NCBI GenBank assembly: GCA_947589625.1
Contig: CANQCM010000005.1
Coordinates: forward strand, 1 to 21,525
Length of the DNA stretch: 21,525 bases
DNA from: an uncultured Alphaproteobacteria bacterium
GTDB lineage: Bacteria > Pseudomonadota > Alphaproteobacteria > Rs-D84
Direction: 5' to 3'
The notes beneath the pieces are model-generated. The model had not been told where the DNA came from and did no database searches. It saw only the letters and a program-made list of their open reading frames with translations. This document shows, in pieces, positions 1 through 7,025 of the stretch (positions within the stretch are counted from its first letter, which is position 1; each line of letters opens with the position of its first letter). Position numbers and translations under genes: made by a program.

Positions 1-248
1 ACTGCGGTTTTGATTATGGTTAAGTCTTCTTTGATTCCGTCTATTTTCATTTGCAATTGACCAATCCCAGTTTCCAAAATCGTAGTGCGGTTTTCCAGCG
101 CAGTTAATCGTTGGTCGGCGCGTTCTAAATCTGCCAAAGAAAAATCTTGGCGCGCGACCCAATAAATCATACCTGCAATAAATGCCACCAGAAACCAAAC
201 TCGCCGAATTGCGTCAACCATACTGACTGCGTTTTCTGATGTAATCAT
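1..248 (-). CDS. Small membrane-anchored coiled-coil phage protein, 3' partial
   Basis: The reading frame starts at ATG 246-248 and is open to the window edge (about 82 residues visible). Residues about 16-34 (around FLVAFIAGMIYWVA) form one transmembrane helix. The rest (about 36-82) is charged with heptad-like spacing (LADLERADQRLTALENR), suggesting a coiled coil outside or under the membrane. Start choice: its ATG overlaps the TGA of the upstream Bbp19-like gene (ATGA), the usual sign of translational coupling in a phage late operon. The layout of one N-terminal TM followed by a coiled coil resembles Rz-type inner-membrane spanins and some holin-like proteins. No family-specific motif is seen, so the role in lysis is an inference from position and shape only. 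Confidence 0.55.
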   Translation of the reverse strand, partial: MITSENAVSMVDAIRRVWFLVAFIAGMIYWVARQDFSLADLERADQRLTALENRTTILETGIGQLQMKIDGIKEDLTIIKTA

Positions 249-442
249 GTTTCATTTCCCCGTCGTGATAAAGTTTCTATGTGGTGTACCAGTGCGCGTT
301 GAGCCTCGATACCACGCAGTTGCGCATCGGTGGCATCTGCGCCCAGCACCCGTTCTATTGTTATTTTGCGCAGGTATTGAATCACTGCCTGCCCTGATGG
401 CGAGGTAAAGCATCGCGCAAAGTTTCGTTCAACATCTGTCAT
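245..442 (-). CDS. Bbp19-like small phage structural-region protein
   Basis: A 65-aa protein. The pattern of an N-terminal FxxxFxSPSGQxVxxYLR segment, then a gap, then a GIEAQRALVHHI segment matches my memory of the short Bbp19-like phage family, which commonly sits directly after the portal gene in podovirus-type genomes. Its molecular function is not established. It lies 13 bp downstream of the portal stop and overlaps the next gene by 4 bp, so it is part of the same late transcript. No signal peptide or membrane segment is visible. Assignment rests on the sequence pattern and on genome position; no alignment was run. Confidence 0.6.
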   Translation of the reverse strand: MTDVERNFARCFTSPSGQAVIQYLRKITIERVLGADATDAQLRGIEAQRALVHHIETLSRRGNET

Positions 443-455
443 AATTCGCCCCCTG

Positions 456-1685
456 TTATACCAAGTTTTCTAATGCCACCATTTGTGCGATTGGTGCAAT
501 ATATTTTAATTCTGCGTCACTGTGCAGTGATATAGGTTCAATTACACCGCGGCGCGATAAAATCTGCAATCCGCGTTCGCACATTGGGCGAATAAATTCA
601 TGCAACAGACGCCCATATGTCGCACCCAAAATGCGCATCATATCAGAATTACGCGCCAAGATTTCTGTGGCGGTCATTTCTTTTTCAGTCAGGGGTGCGA
701 TACGGTCTGCCAACATCGCATGGCGAATACGTTCGCGTAAATCGCGCAGTATAATTTGCGAAACATCAAAATCTGCACCAGACGCCAACGGGGTCAGCCC
801 AGATGACCCGACCGCTTTTGGTATAATTGCCCCAGGGGTCAGATTTATGTTTGCCAGATTTATTACCCCGTCATCGTCTGCCTGCCAAATGCCAGACACA
901 GCGATTGTTGCGTTCTTTAATACCAATTCAACCACCTTGTTTGCGGTTTTAATGTCGGGCAACGCGCGCAAGACAGGACTGCGCCCATACAATTCGCCAC
1001 TGCACAGCGACCAACGGAAAATAATATACGGGTTTGTTTCAAATGTACCGCGCGACACAATATTGTTTTCTATATCGCCGCCAGTATCCAGCCACGCAAC
1101 GAAATCTGTACCAACCAGTGCTTGAATCAGGCGCAGTTCTATTTCAGGATTTTGCTTTATTCTGTCGCGCAAATCTGCAGGCGGTGTCCATGTTGGATAT
1201 TTCGTCATTGCGTCGCGCGCAGACATTGATGTTGTATGAAATGTTGCACCGTTCAAAATCGCAATGTCTGAAATTGGAATCGCCGTAAATGAAAATGCAG
1301 AATCTGAACCAATCGGGTTTTCTGCCATAAACAGACATGCCGTGCCATATACGACTAAATCCAGATAACATTGATGAATTGTGGTATAAAAATTTGAATC
1401 GTTCAAGTTTGCGCGCAATGCCGCGGTCGCAGCGGCGGCATCGGGTGCGTCTTCTGATTCTGGCACCAGATTTATCCACAATGATTCAGGCGGTGTCAGC
1501 AATGAATACATGCACGCCGCCAGATTATCTGCCGCGTCTGCGGCGGTTGAATCAAACAGCATTGCCACATCGTCATCTGCCGCAGGCATGGTGTATTTTC
1601 GCGCACTGTCCCATCGGTTAACCCATGGCGCACGCATATCAATTGCACGCCGATACATTGTTTGTAATTCTGATAAATTTATCAT
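456..1685 (-). CDS. Portal (head-tail connector) protein, short C-terminus
   Basis: A 409-aa protein of the T7 gp8-like portal family, which forms the dodecameric ring at one capsid vertex through which DNA is pumped. The N-terminal RxxWVxRWDSARKYTMP segment, the following FDSTAADAADNLAACMYSLLTPP region and the YLDLVVYGTACLF segment are typical of this family. I chose ATG 1683-1685 (MINLSEL) because AAGAGGT lies 9 bp upstream; a longer reading frame upstream lacks such a site and runs into the terminase gene. The gene follows the terminase C-terminal half by 19 bp. T7 gp8 is 536 aa; this protein stops at an AELKYIAPIAQMVALENLV segment, where related portals normally continue for roughly a hundred more residues (the crown/barrel region). 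No continuation exists in other frames, because the next gene starts at once. Confidence 0.85.
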   Translation of the reverse strand: MINLSELQTMYRRAIDMRAPWVNRWDSARKYTMPAADDDVAMLFDSTAADAADNLAACMYSLLTPPESLWINLVPESEDAPDAAAATAALRANLNDSNFYTTIHQCYLDLVVYGTACLFMAENPIGSDSAFSFTAIPISDIAILNGATFHTTSMSARDAMTKYPTWTPPADLRDRIKQNPEIELRLIQALVGTDFVAWLDTGGDIENNIVSRGTFETNPYIIFRWSLCSGELYGRSPVLRALPDIKTANKVVELVLKNATIAVSGIWQADDDGVINLANINLTPGAIIPKAVGSSGLTPLASGADFDVSQIILRDLRERIRHAMLADRIAPLTEKEMTATEILARNSDMMRILGATYGRLLHEFIRPMCERGLQILSRRGVIEPISLHSDAELKYIAPIAQMVALENLV

Positions 1686-1704
1686 GTTTTTTACCTCTTG
1701 GTTA

Positions 1705-2553
1705 TTATATGGTGAAATTTGTATTTGCCGTAATTGGGCGCACAACGGCGCCCAGTGGGCGAATTGGTGTTATTGGCGCACATATTGCCCCAGCCAGTGC
1801 GTCTATGCCGTCATCGTGTGTTGTGCCACCACTGGGTGTCCATGCCAACATTTCGCTGATAATTGGCGTTTGCTGAATGCGTGAATGCGCATATAATCGC
1901 CCTGTGGTTAAAATTGGTTCAATAGTGTCCAGAATTCTGGATTCTTTATTTTTAGTGTTCTTGATTCGTTCAATAGTTATGGCGAAATTACGCGACATGG
2001 CAACTTGACGCAAAATTTCAGGCAACGCGTTGCCTATGCCGTTCACTTCTATTGCGATACGGCGCATATTGTGACGTGCCATAAAATCCAAAATCATTTC
2101 ACATTGATGCGCCATCGGAAATTTGGTATTTTCAGGCACAATCAGATATATGACATCATAAATAAATATGCGCCGCGTGTTATCATCGCGATATATCAAT
2201 ACGCAAACACTGGCGTCTGATTTAGTGCCACCCAAAGACGGGTCCCAATATACAGACGCACCTGTGATTAAATTGTCGCCGATTTTTGCATTTCGCGGAT
2301 TAAATGTGTCTTGATAAAAAATCAAATCCCCTGGGTCCAGTCGTGCGCGTTCGGGGGCGACAAATTCCAACATCATCTGGGCAGAAAAATGTCGCGCACC
2401 CACAGATTTGCGCAAACTGTCTATGCGCGACATTGGAAATAGTTCAGGCCATTCGGGCGTGCCGTCTGGTTTTATAATTGGAATTTTCAATTCACGATAA
2501 CCCTGTAAAAAAGGCATTGAAAAACCAAAATTTTCATATACTATATTTGACAT
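1705..2553 (-). CDS. Terminase large subunit, C-terminal nuclease half (gene interrupted)
   Basis: This 282-codon frame encodes the RNase H-fold nuclease that cuts concatemeric phage DNA during packaging. Acidic residues fit the family triad: D104 in VYWDPSLGGTKSD, E169 in RRIAIEVNGIG, and D248/D251 in THDDGIDAL. The first eight residues (MSNIVYEN) are partly derived from the inserted cassette; native terminase sequence begins around EN-FGFSMPF. The ATG at 2551-2553 (minus strand) shares the palindrome CATG with the dnaB ATG on the other strand, and it has no good ribosome binding site, so this half may be translated poorly or not at all. No frameshift or stop is present in the remaining coding sequence. 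The ATPase half is at 5879-6481. Confidence 0.85.
   Translation of the reverse strand: MSNIVYENFGFSMPFLQGYRELKIPIIKPDGTPEWPELFPMSRIDSLRKSVGARHFSAQMMLEFVAPERARLDPGDLIFYQDTFNPRNAKIGDNLITGASVYWDPSLGGTKSDASVCVLIYRDDNTRRIFIYDVIYLIVPENTKFPMAHQCEMILDFMARHNMRRIAIEVNGIGNALPEILRQVAMSRNFAITIERIKNTKNKESRILDTIEPILTTGRLYAHSRIQQTPIISEMLAWTPSGGTTHDDGIDALAGAICAPITPIRPLGAVVRPITANTNFTI
2529..2536. repeat. Left 8-bp direct repeat AATTTTCA at the cassette boundary
   Basis: AATTTTCA here is repeated exactly at 5881-5888. Outside the repeats lie the two terminase halves; between them lies the dnaB cassette. On the terminase strand both copies read TGAAAATT in the same codon phase (GAA AAT), so collapsing them to one copy restores the gene. 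It could be a target-site duplication, a site-specific core, or recombination microhomology. Confidence 0.8.
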
Positions 2554-4102
2554 GGACTTTACTCCCAAAACTTTGCCCACGAATTTAGAGGCTGAACAGG
2601 CTGTTCTGGCGGCGGTGCTGTTAAACAACCGCGCACTGGAACGCGTATCTGAATTTTTAGCCCCAGAACATTTTTCCCACCCTGCACATCAAGAAATTTA
2701 TCGGTTGGCATTGCGCCAGTTTTCTGCAGGTATTCCGTTTGATTTAATTACTGCCAAAGGATATCTGGAACAACAAGGCACATTGGAATCTGTTGGCGGT
2801 GTTGAATATTTGACCGAACTGGCAGGCGCAGGCGCAACCGTTGTCAATGTTGAACAATATGGTCGCATTGTTTTTGAAAACGCTATGCGGCGCGAACTGA
2901 TAAATCTGGGGCAATCAATCACAGATGCGGCATATGTAGAAGATTTAGAAAACCCTGTATCACGCCAGATAGAAGTTGCCGAACAAAAATTATTTGATAT
3001 GGCAACAAATGGCACCACCGATAAAGAAATTGCGCCTATATCTGTGGCATTGACTGACGCATTACGCGAAGCAGAAATTGCATACAAAGGCGACGGCAAA
3101 TTATCAGGTCTGACCACAGGGCTAAATAAACTGGATAATTTAATCAGTGGGTTGCACCATTCTGATTTAATTATTATTGCTGGGCGTCCTGGTATGGGTA
3201 AAACCACATTGGCAATGAATATCGCGTTTAATGCCGCCAGCGCAATTTTATCTGGGCGCGCCAATGAACAATATAAAGGCGCAGTTGTGTTTTTCAGCCT
3301 TGAAATGTCAAAATCGCAATTGGCGGCGCGTGTATTGTCATCGCAAACCAAGATTCCAGCAACTGCCATGCGCGAAGGGTCGTTGACAGACGAAGACTTT
3401 TTGAAAATGTCACAGTATTCAGACGCAATTGGCAAAGTTCCATTGTTTATTGATGACACACCTGGTATGTCGGTGCCGCAAATTCGCGCACGCGCACGGC
3501 GCATTGCACGCAAACATGGCGGAATATCACTGATTGTAATTGACTATCTGCAATTGATGATGTCGCCTGGTGGTCGCAGAAATGAAAACCGCGTGCAAGA
3601 ATTATCTGAAATTACGCGTGGTCTGAAAATGCTGGCCAAGGAATTAGATATTCCTGTGATTGCCTTGTCCCAGTTATCGCGCAGTGTTGAAAACCGTGAC
3701 GATAAACGCCCACAATTGTCTGATTTGCGTGAATCTGGTTCTATTGAACAAGACGCTGATATTGTTATGTTCACATACCGCGAAGAATATTATCTGGACA
3801 ATCGCGACCCATCGTTGCGTATTGGGGTTACAACATCTGAAAAGACCCAGCAAGATTATCATAAACGTCTGGCAAATTGCCGAAACAAAGCTGATATTAT
3901 TGTTGGCAAAAACCGTCATGGTCGCCCAGATACAATTAAATTGGCGTTCTATGGCGAATACTATTTATTTGATAATCTGGAAGATATTCAATTGCGCGCA
4001 GATGACGATATGAACAACGCGTCTGCACCATTGCCAGATAATGTTGATTATGATAATGTAATGCCTGATGATTCTGCAATACCAGACGATATTGGCATGT
4101 AA
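2552..4102 (+). CDS. dnaB: Replicative DNA helicase DnaB
   Basis: A 516-aa, full-length DnaB, the hexameric 5'-3' helicase that unwinds DNA at the replication fork. The N-terminal domain opens with the family signature LPTNLEAEQAVLAAVLL. The RecA-like domain has Walker A GRPGMGKTT near residue 211, Walker B LIVIDYLQLM near 330, the QLSRSVENRDDKRPQLSDLR stretch, then IEQDADIVMFTYREEYY and a C-terminal VGKNRHGRPDTIKLAF. No intein or frameshift is seen. The start is fixed by homology, since the family signature begins eight residues in. No Shine-Dalgarno precedes it; a possible TTGAAA-N16-TACTAT promoter (2517-2544) spans the insertion junction and would give a leaderless mRNA. It looks like the ordinary bacterial enzyme, not a phage gp4-type helicase, so it may be the host's own copy. 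Confidence 0.95.
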   Translation: MDFTPKTLPTNLEAEQAVLAAVLLNNRALERVSEFLAPEHFSHPAHQEIYRLALRQFSAGIPFDLITAKGYLEQQGTLESVGGVEYLTELAGAGATVVNVEQYGRIVFENAMRRELINLGQSITDAAYVEDLENPVSRQIEVAEQKLFDMATNGTTDKEIAPISVALTDALREAEIAYKGDGKLSGLTTGLNKLDNLISGLHHSDLIIIAGRPGMGKTTLAMNIAFNAASAILSGRANEQYKGAVVFFSLEMSKSQLAARVLSSQTKIPATAMREGSLTDEDFLKMSQYSDAIGKVPLFIDDTPGMSVPQIRARARRIARKHGGISLIVIDYLQLMMSPGGRRNENRVQELSEITRGLKMLAKELDIPVIALSQLSRSVENRDDKRPQLSDLRESGSIEQDADIVMFTYREEYYLDNRDPSLRIGVTTSEKTQQDYHKRLANCRNKADIIVGKNRHGRPDTIKLAFYGEYYLFDNLEDIQLRADDDMNNASAPLPDNVDYDNVMPDDSAIPDDIGM

Positions 4103-4109
4103 ATTTTTC

Positions 4110-4138
4110 TTGCCAACATCGGTAAAATTGACTAATAT
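4110..4138 (+). promoter_or_regulatory. Sigma70-like promoter of the xre gene
   Basis: TTGCCA (4110-4115), a 17-bp spacer and TAATAT (4133-4138) lie in the 65-bp gap between dnaB and the Xre gene; transcription would start near 4145. A good ribosome site AAGGAG lies 8 bp before the ATG at 4168. Confidence 0.5.
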
Positions 4139-4146
4139 TTTGTCAA
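4128..4146. promoter_or_regulatory. Inverted repeat TTGAC-N9-GTCAA, candidate operator
   Basis: The half-sites TTGAC (4128-4132) and GTCAA (4142-4146) flank the -10 element and start point of the xre promoter. The position suits negative autoregulation by the double-HTH protein encoded next, which is an inference from position only. Confidence 0.4.
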
Positions 4147-4167
4147 GAGATACCAAGGAGTTCGGCA

Positions 4168-5175
4168 ATGGCACAAGAAGAAATCATTTTCCCAAATAAT
4201 ATCCGTAATATTCGTTTGGCATGCGGCATGAAAATGACAGAATTGGCGCGACGCGCAAACCTGTCGCTGTCTGCTGTATCCAAAATAGAAAAAGGTGTGC
4301 GCCGTCTGAACCAGAATCAATTGTTAAACATCTGCAATATTCTGGGTTGCAAATTATCTGATTTATTTATCAAAGAATCTGATGCGGTTGCTGACCAATG
4401 GCAAAATGAAATCAAACGCCGAATGACAGAAAACGAAGACAACGGTTTGAAAATTTTCGGCAGCGGTCTGCGCAAAATCCGTCAACAGGCTGGTAAAACA
4501 ATTGCCCAAGCTGCCAAAGACGCAGGCATGACATTATCTGTTTATCACAAGATAGAGGTCGGTCAACGCGAAGTATACGAAAACGAAATTGAACCATTGG
4601 CGAAATCTTTTGCGCAAAGTGTTGATTCTATGTTTGATACGATTGCCAAATTATACAAATCTGGCGAACTGAACAAACAAATCAGCAAGGTCAAAGAACG
4701 CGTTAAATCTGTTCTAATTCCAGGCAGCCCTATTGCAGGCATTGATATGCACGACGGTTTGTATGGCGCAAAATTGTATGACAACGCGCGTAAAAAATTG
4801 GTTCCTGTGTTTGGAACACCATCGGGCAAATCTATTGCGTTCAAAAAAACAGACAAGACAATGATTGTTGCACCAATGTCACTGGAAGGTCGCAGCGGCA
4901 TCTATGCCGTAATGCCAAATTCTAAACGGTTGGGCGGATTTGTTCCTGAAAAAGCATATGTTTTTGCAGATGTAAATCTGACGCCTGATGTTGGTGATCT
5001 GGCAGTGTGCATTGATTCCGATTTTAACAAATTGACGTCCGAAGATACTGCAACTGCACAAATTGTCAGTGTTCGTAAAGATGCCAAGGGCAAAGTGTAT
5101 GGCATGATTTCATCGCCCGAAGAAAAAATTACAGGTGCAACCATGCACAAGGTTGTTATGATTGTAACCGAATAA
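4168..5175 (+). CDS. Double-HTH Xre regulator with S24-like C-terminal region
   Basis: A 335-aa probable DNA-binding regulator. Residues about 11-66 form a classical Xre/Cro HTH (IRLACGMKMTELARRANLSLSAVSKIEKG). Residues about 95-155 form a second, more divergent one (LRKIRQQAGKTIAQAAKDAGMTLSVYHKIEVGQ). The C-terminal third (about 240-310) has the spacing of an S24/LexA-type fold (GIYAVMP..., LTPDVGDLAVCID), but the GDSMxP-like serine motif is replaced by PNSKRLGGFVPE, so self-cleavage is unlikely. Two HTHs in one chain suggest binding to paired operator half-sites without dimerising in the usual way. It sits 65 bp after dnaB with its own promoter and an inverted repeat at 4128-4146, and 26 bp before the third cassette gene. 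Its targets are unknown; it could control the cassette, the prophage or host genes. Confidence 0.75.
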   Translation: MAQEEIIFPNNIRNIRLACGMKMTELARRANLSLSAVSKIEKGVRRLNQNQLLNICNILGCKLSDLFIKESDAVADQWQNEIKRRMTENEDNGLKIFGSGLRKIRQQAGKTIAQAAKDAGMTLSVYHKIEVGQREVYENEIEPLAKSFAQSVDSMFDTIAKLYKSGELNKQISKVKERVKSVLIPGSPIAGIDMHDGLYGAKLYDNARKKLVPVFGTPSGKSIAFKKTDKTMIVAPMSLEGRSGIYAVMPNSKRLGGFVPEKAYVFADVNLTPDVGDLAVCIDSDFNKLTSEDTATAQIVSVRKDAKGKVYGMISSPEEKITGATMHKVVMIVTE

Positions 5176-5201
5176 TTTCGTTTAACGGAGAGGGATAACA
5201 C

Positions 5202-5882
5202 ATGAAACCAAAAGCCAGCATTGTCGCACAAAAACTATTAAACCTGTACCGCCAAGAACATGTTATATTTGGCGGTTGGGCATCAGTGAATCCTGTGTTC
5301 GTTGAAGAAGCCGATGACGAAGTAATCAAAGAATTGGCATTATTACCCACAGGCAAATCTTTGATTCAACATATCAAAAATTTGCGCAGCGGCAAAACAC
5401 CAATGGATTCTATTGAACGCGAATTGTTGCCTTATGGTGGCATGATGTCTGAAACAATTGCAACTGTGCCTTTGACCAGTGGTGAATGGAACGAATTAGC
5501 AAATGGCATAAACGCATTTACCCCAGACGAAAGCGGTTTGCAAAATATTCAAAAACTGTCCGTCGTACGCAAATTTGGTGATCAATGGTTGGTCGCAATA
5601 CGCGCCGCACTGAACGAACGCCCAGAATTATTGGACAAATGGGCAATCATTACAAAAACATATCGCGCATATTATTTGTGGAAAGTTGCCAGCGATATGA
5701 TTAACCAGCCACTGTCCGAACGCGCACGCGCACAATTACAGGCAGATATGCCAGAATATGAAACATACTTGCCGATGTTTGGTACGGCTGGTGATGAATT
5801 ATTAAACAAATTGCGTACATTTATCAGCGCGCGCGAACCTGTTGAATCAGATAATGCGCCAGATGCCCCGACAACAATTTAA
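5202..5882 (+). CDS. Unrecognised 226-aa cytoplasmic protein of the dnaB cassette
   Basis: I do not recognise this family. The protein is soluble, without signal peptide or membrane segments, and probably mainly helical: an N-terminal segment around VAQKLLNLYRQEHVIFGGWA, a central WNELANGINAF region, a middle LSVVRKFGDQWLVAIRAAL segment and a C-terminal acidic/Pro-rich tail (VESDNAPDAPTTI). GGAGAGGG lies about 8 bp before the ATG and only 26 bp separate it from the Xre gene, so the two are probably co-transcribed. A regulator and a small soluble partner is a common arrangement, but no toxin, antitoxin or nuclease motif is visible. The stop codon TAA (5880-5882) runs into the right 8-bp repeat, so the cassette edge falls exactly at the gene end. 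Confidence 0.7.
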   Translation: MKPKASIVAQKLLNLYRQEHVIFGGWASVNPVFVEEADDEVIKELALLPTGKSLIQHIKNLRSGKTPMDSIERELLPYGGMMSETIATVPLTSGEWNELANGINAFTPDESGLQNIQKLSVVRKFGDQWLVAIRAALNERPELLDKWAIITKTYRAYYLWKVASDMINQPLSERARAQLQADMPEYETYLPMFGTAGDELLNKLRTFISAREPVESDNAPDAPTTI

Positions 5883-6481
5883 TTTTCACCTGTACGATAT
5901 ATTGTGTCATATGTATGTGGCGTGCCAATGTAAATCATTGTGCCGTTTGGCGTCAGTATAAAATCCAGTTCGTGCAATCTTTCGCGCAGATTTTGCCGCT
6001 TTTGTTCAGTGTTTGATGTGTTCGGCACTTCTATATCATCGCACAAAATTAAATCTGCGCGCATACCAGTGATGTTTCCATACAGTCCCTGACACATTAC
6101 AGACGGTTCGCGAATACCAATCGGGCGATTTATTGTAATTCTGTCAGACGCCCATTCGCGTTTTAATTTTGGAATCATTCCGCGACATCGTTGATGATTT
6201 TCCAAAATATGCCGAATATGCGCAACCATACGCGATGCCAGATTACTTTCCGCAGACAAAATTAAAATTCTGGTTTCTGGTTTTAAGTACAAAACACATG
6301 CAGCAAAAATTCCCACAACCGTTGATTTACCAGAATGGCGAAATGCCATCAACAATCCACGATGTGGGTCATTTTGCCAAACATCAACCAAAAAATTCAT
6401 AATTTTTCTGTGATGTGCTGGGGTCGTAAGACCAAGAATTTCATTCCATTCGTCTAAAAATTTATAAAATTCCGTAATCAT
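5879..6481 (-). CDS. Terminase large subunit, N-terminal ATPase half (gene interrupted)
   Basis: A 200-codon frame encoding the DNA-packaging motor ATPase of the T7 gp19-like terminase family. Counting from MITEFYKF, Walker A is RHSGKST (48-54), Walker B is LILCDDIE (144-151) and the coupling motif is GTPHT (186-190). The chain ends at YRTGEN, then meets a TAA created by the cassette junction. Joining YRTGEN to FGFSMPFLQ of the 1705-2553 frame gives one uninterrupted 474-aa terminase, a normal length. I chose ATG 6479-6481; upstream in-frame ATG 6491-6493 and a TTG are possible. The start overlaps the end of the fibre-anchor gene by 20 bp, consistent with coupled translation. Without its nuclease half it cannot act as a complete terminase. 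Confidence 0.85.
   Translation of the reverse strand: MITEFYKFLDEWNEILGLTTPAHHRKIMNFLVDVWQNDPHRGLLMAFRHSGKSTVVGIFAACVLYLKPETRILILSAESNLASRMVAHIRHILENHQRCRGMIPKLKREWASDRITINRPIGIREPSVMCQGLYGNITGMRADLILCDDIEVPNTSNTEQKRQNLRERLHELDFILTPNGTMIYIGTPHTYDTIYRTGEN
5881..5888. repeat. Right 8-bp direct repeat AATTTTCA at the cassette boundary
   Basis: An exact copy of 2529-2536. The first two bases complete the TAA of the 226-aa gene. On the other strand the repeat encodes the last sense codons (GAA AAT) of the terminase ATPase half before its new stop. Confidence 0.8.
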
Positions 6482-7010
6482 CACGATTTTCATTTGGCGC
6501 AGGTTCGGCAACACTGCCGTAATCTGATATCAAAGTCGGCAGAGCAGATTGTAAAACCGTTAACAGATTATTATATAAACCCAAAACTGCGCCACCACCC
6601 AATTTGTCTTCTATTAACGCGACAGTATATTTTAATAAACTCATCATAGAATCATGTGTGTTTGCCCATTCTGCCAAATCAATATCTATTTTGTTAAAAT
6701 CACGAAATGCCTCCAGCAAGAAATTGAAATCAGTATTCAAATCTTCTGGATCTATTTCTGCGGTCGGTTGATAATCAATTATGCGCGACAATGTAATATG
6801 CCGAAAGACATCAATTGTATCGCTGGCTGATGGCGGCACAGGGAAAACAACATTTCCACCTGTTAAATTTTCATTTGCAATTACCGCATATTCATTTTCA
6901 TTCAACATTTTTCCATTTACAGAAACACGAACATCAGAATTTTGAAAAAATGGAAACGCAAATGGAAATTCGGTCGTTATGCCATCACCATTATAAGTAA
7001 TCTTGTACAT
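6462..7010 (-). CDS. T7 tail-fibre N-terminal (anchor) domain protein, short
   Basis: A 182-aa protein. The start MYKITYNGDGITTEFPFAFP, with VSVNGKMLNENEY and IDVFRHITLSRIIDYQP further on, matches the N-terminal domain of T7-type tail fibres that fixes the fibre to the tail tube. T7 gp17 is 553 aa; here only the anchor plus a short helical segment (DFNFLLEAFRDF...) and a C-terminal tail are present. The receptor-binding part may therefore be a separate protein, or it may be lost. I chose ATG 7008-7010 because GGGGGG lies just upstream; the TTG at 7022 is less likely. The gene sits 15 bp after the 115-aa gene and overlaps the terminase start. Confidence 0.75.
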   Translation of the reverse strand: MYKITYNGDGITTEFPFAFPFFQNSDVRVSVNGKMLNENEYAVIANENLTGGNVVFPVPPSASDTIDVFRHITLSRIIDYQPTAEIDPEDLNTDFNFLLEAFRDFNKIDIDLAEWANTHDSMMSLLKYTVALIEDKLGGGAVLGLYNNLLTVLQSALPTLISDYGSVAEPAPNENRDDYGIL

Positions 7011-7025
7011 ATCGCCCCCCAATAC

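Larger units (their letters stand above)
2537..5888 (+). mobile_element. 3,352-bp dnaB-xre-unknown cassette inserted in the terminase gene
   Basis: Three plus-strand genes (dnaB, double-HTH Xre regulator, 226-aa unknown) lie between two minus-strand halves of one phage terminase gene. The junctions are marked by AATTTTCA at 2529-2536 and 5881-5888. The left edge is only 15 bp upstream of the dnaB ATG. At the right edge the third gene's TAA (5880-5882) overlaps the repeat and also the new TAA of the terminase ATPase half, as the palindrome TTAA. No transposase, integrase, terminal inverted repeats or tRNA are seen inside, so the mobilising mechanism is not encoded here. Whether the cassette is a piece of host chromosome or an accessory module is not decided by the sequence. 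Confidence 0.75.

Noticed and set aside
2540..2554. A 15-bp stretch shared in inverted orientation with the start of the virB11-like gene (18936-18950)
   Set aside because: A single AT-rich 15-mer match in a window this size is close to chance, and flanking bases do not match; no repeat family is seen.
2698..3513. A long open frame antisense to dnaB
   Set aside because: It follows the codon bias shadow of dnaB, has no ribosome site and no recognisable domain.
2537..5888. Cassette as an insertion sequence, intron or intein
   Set aside because: There is no transposase, no terminal inverted repeat, no group I or II intron core and no intein motif; all three genes are on the opposite strand from the terminase.
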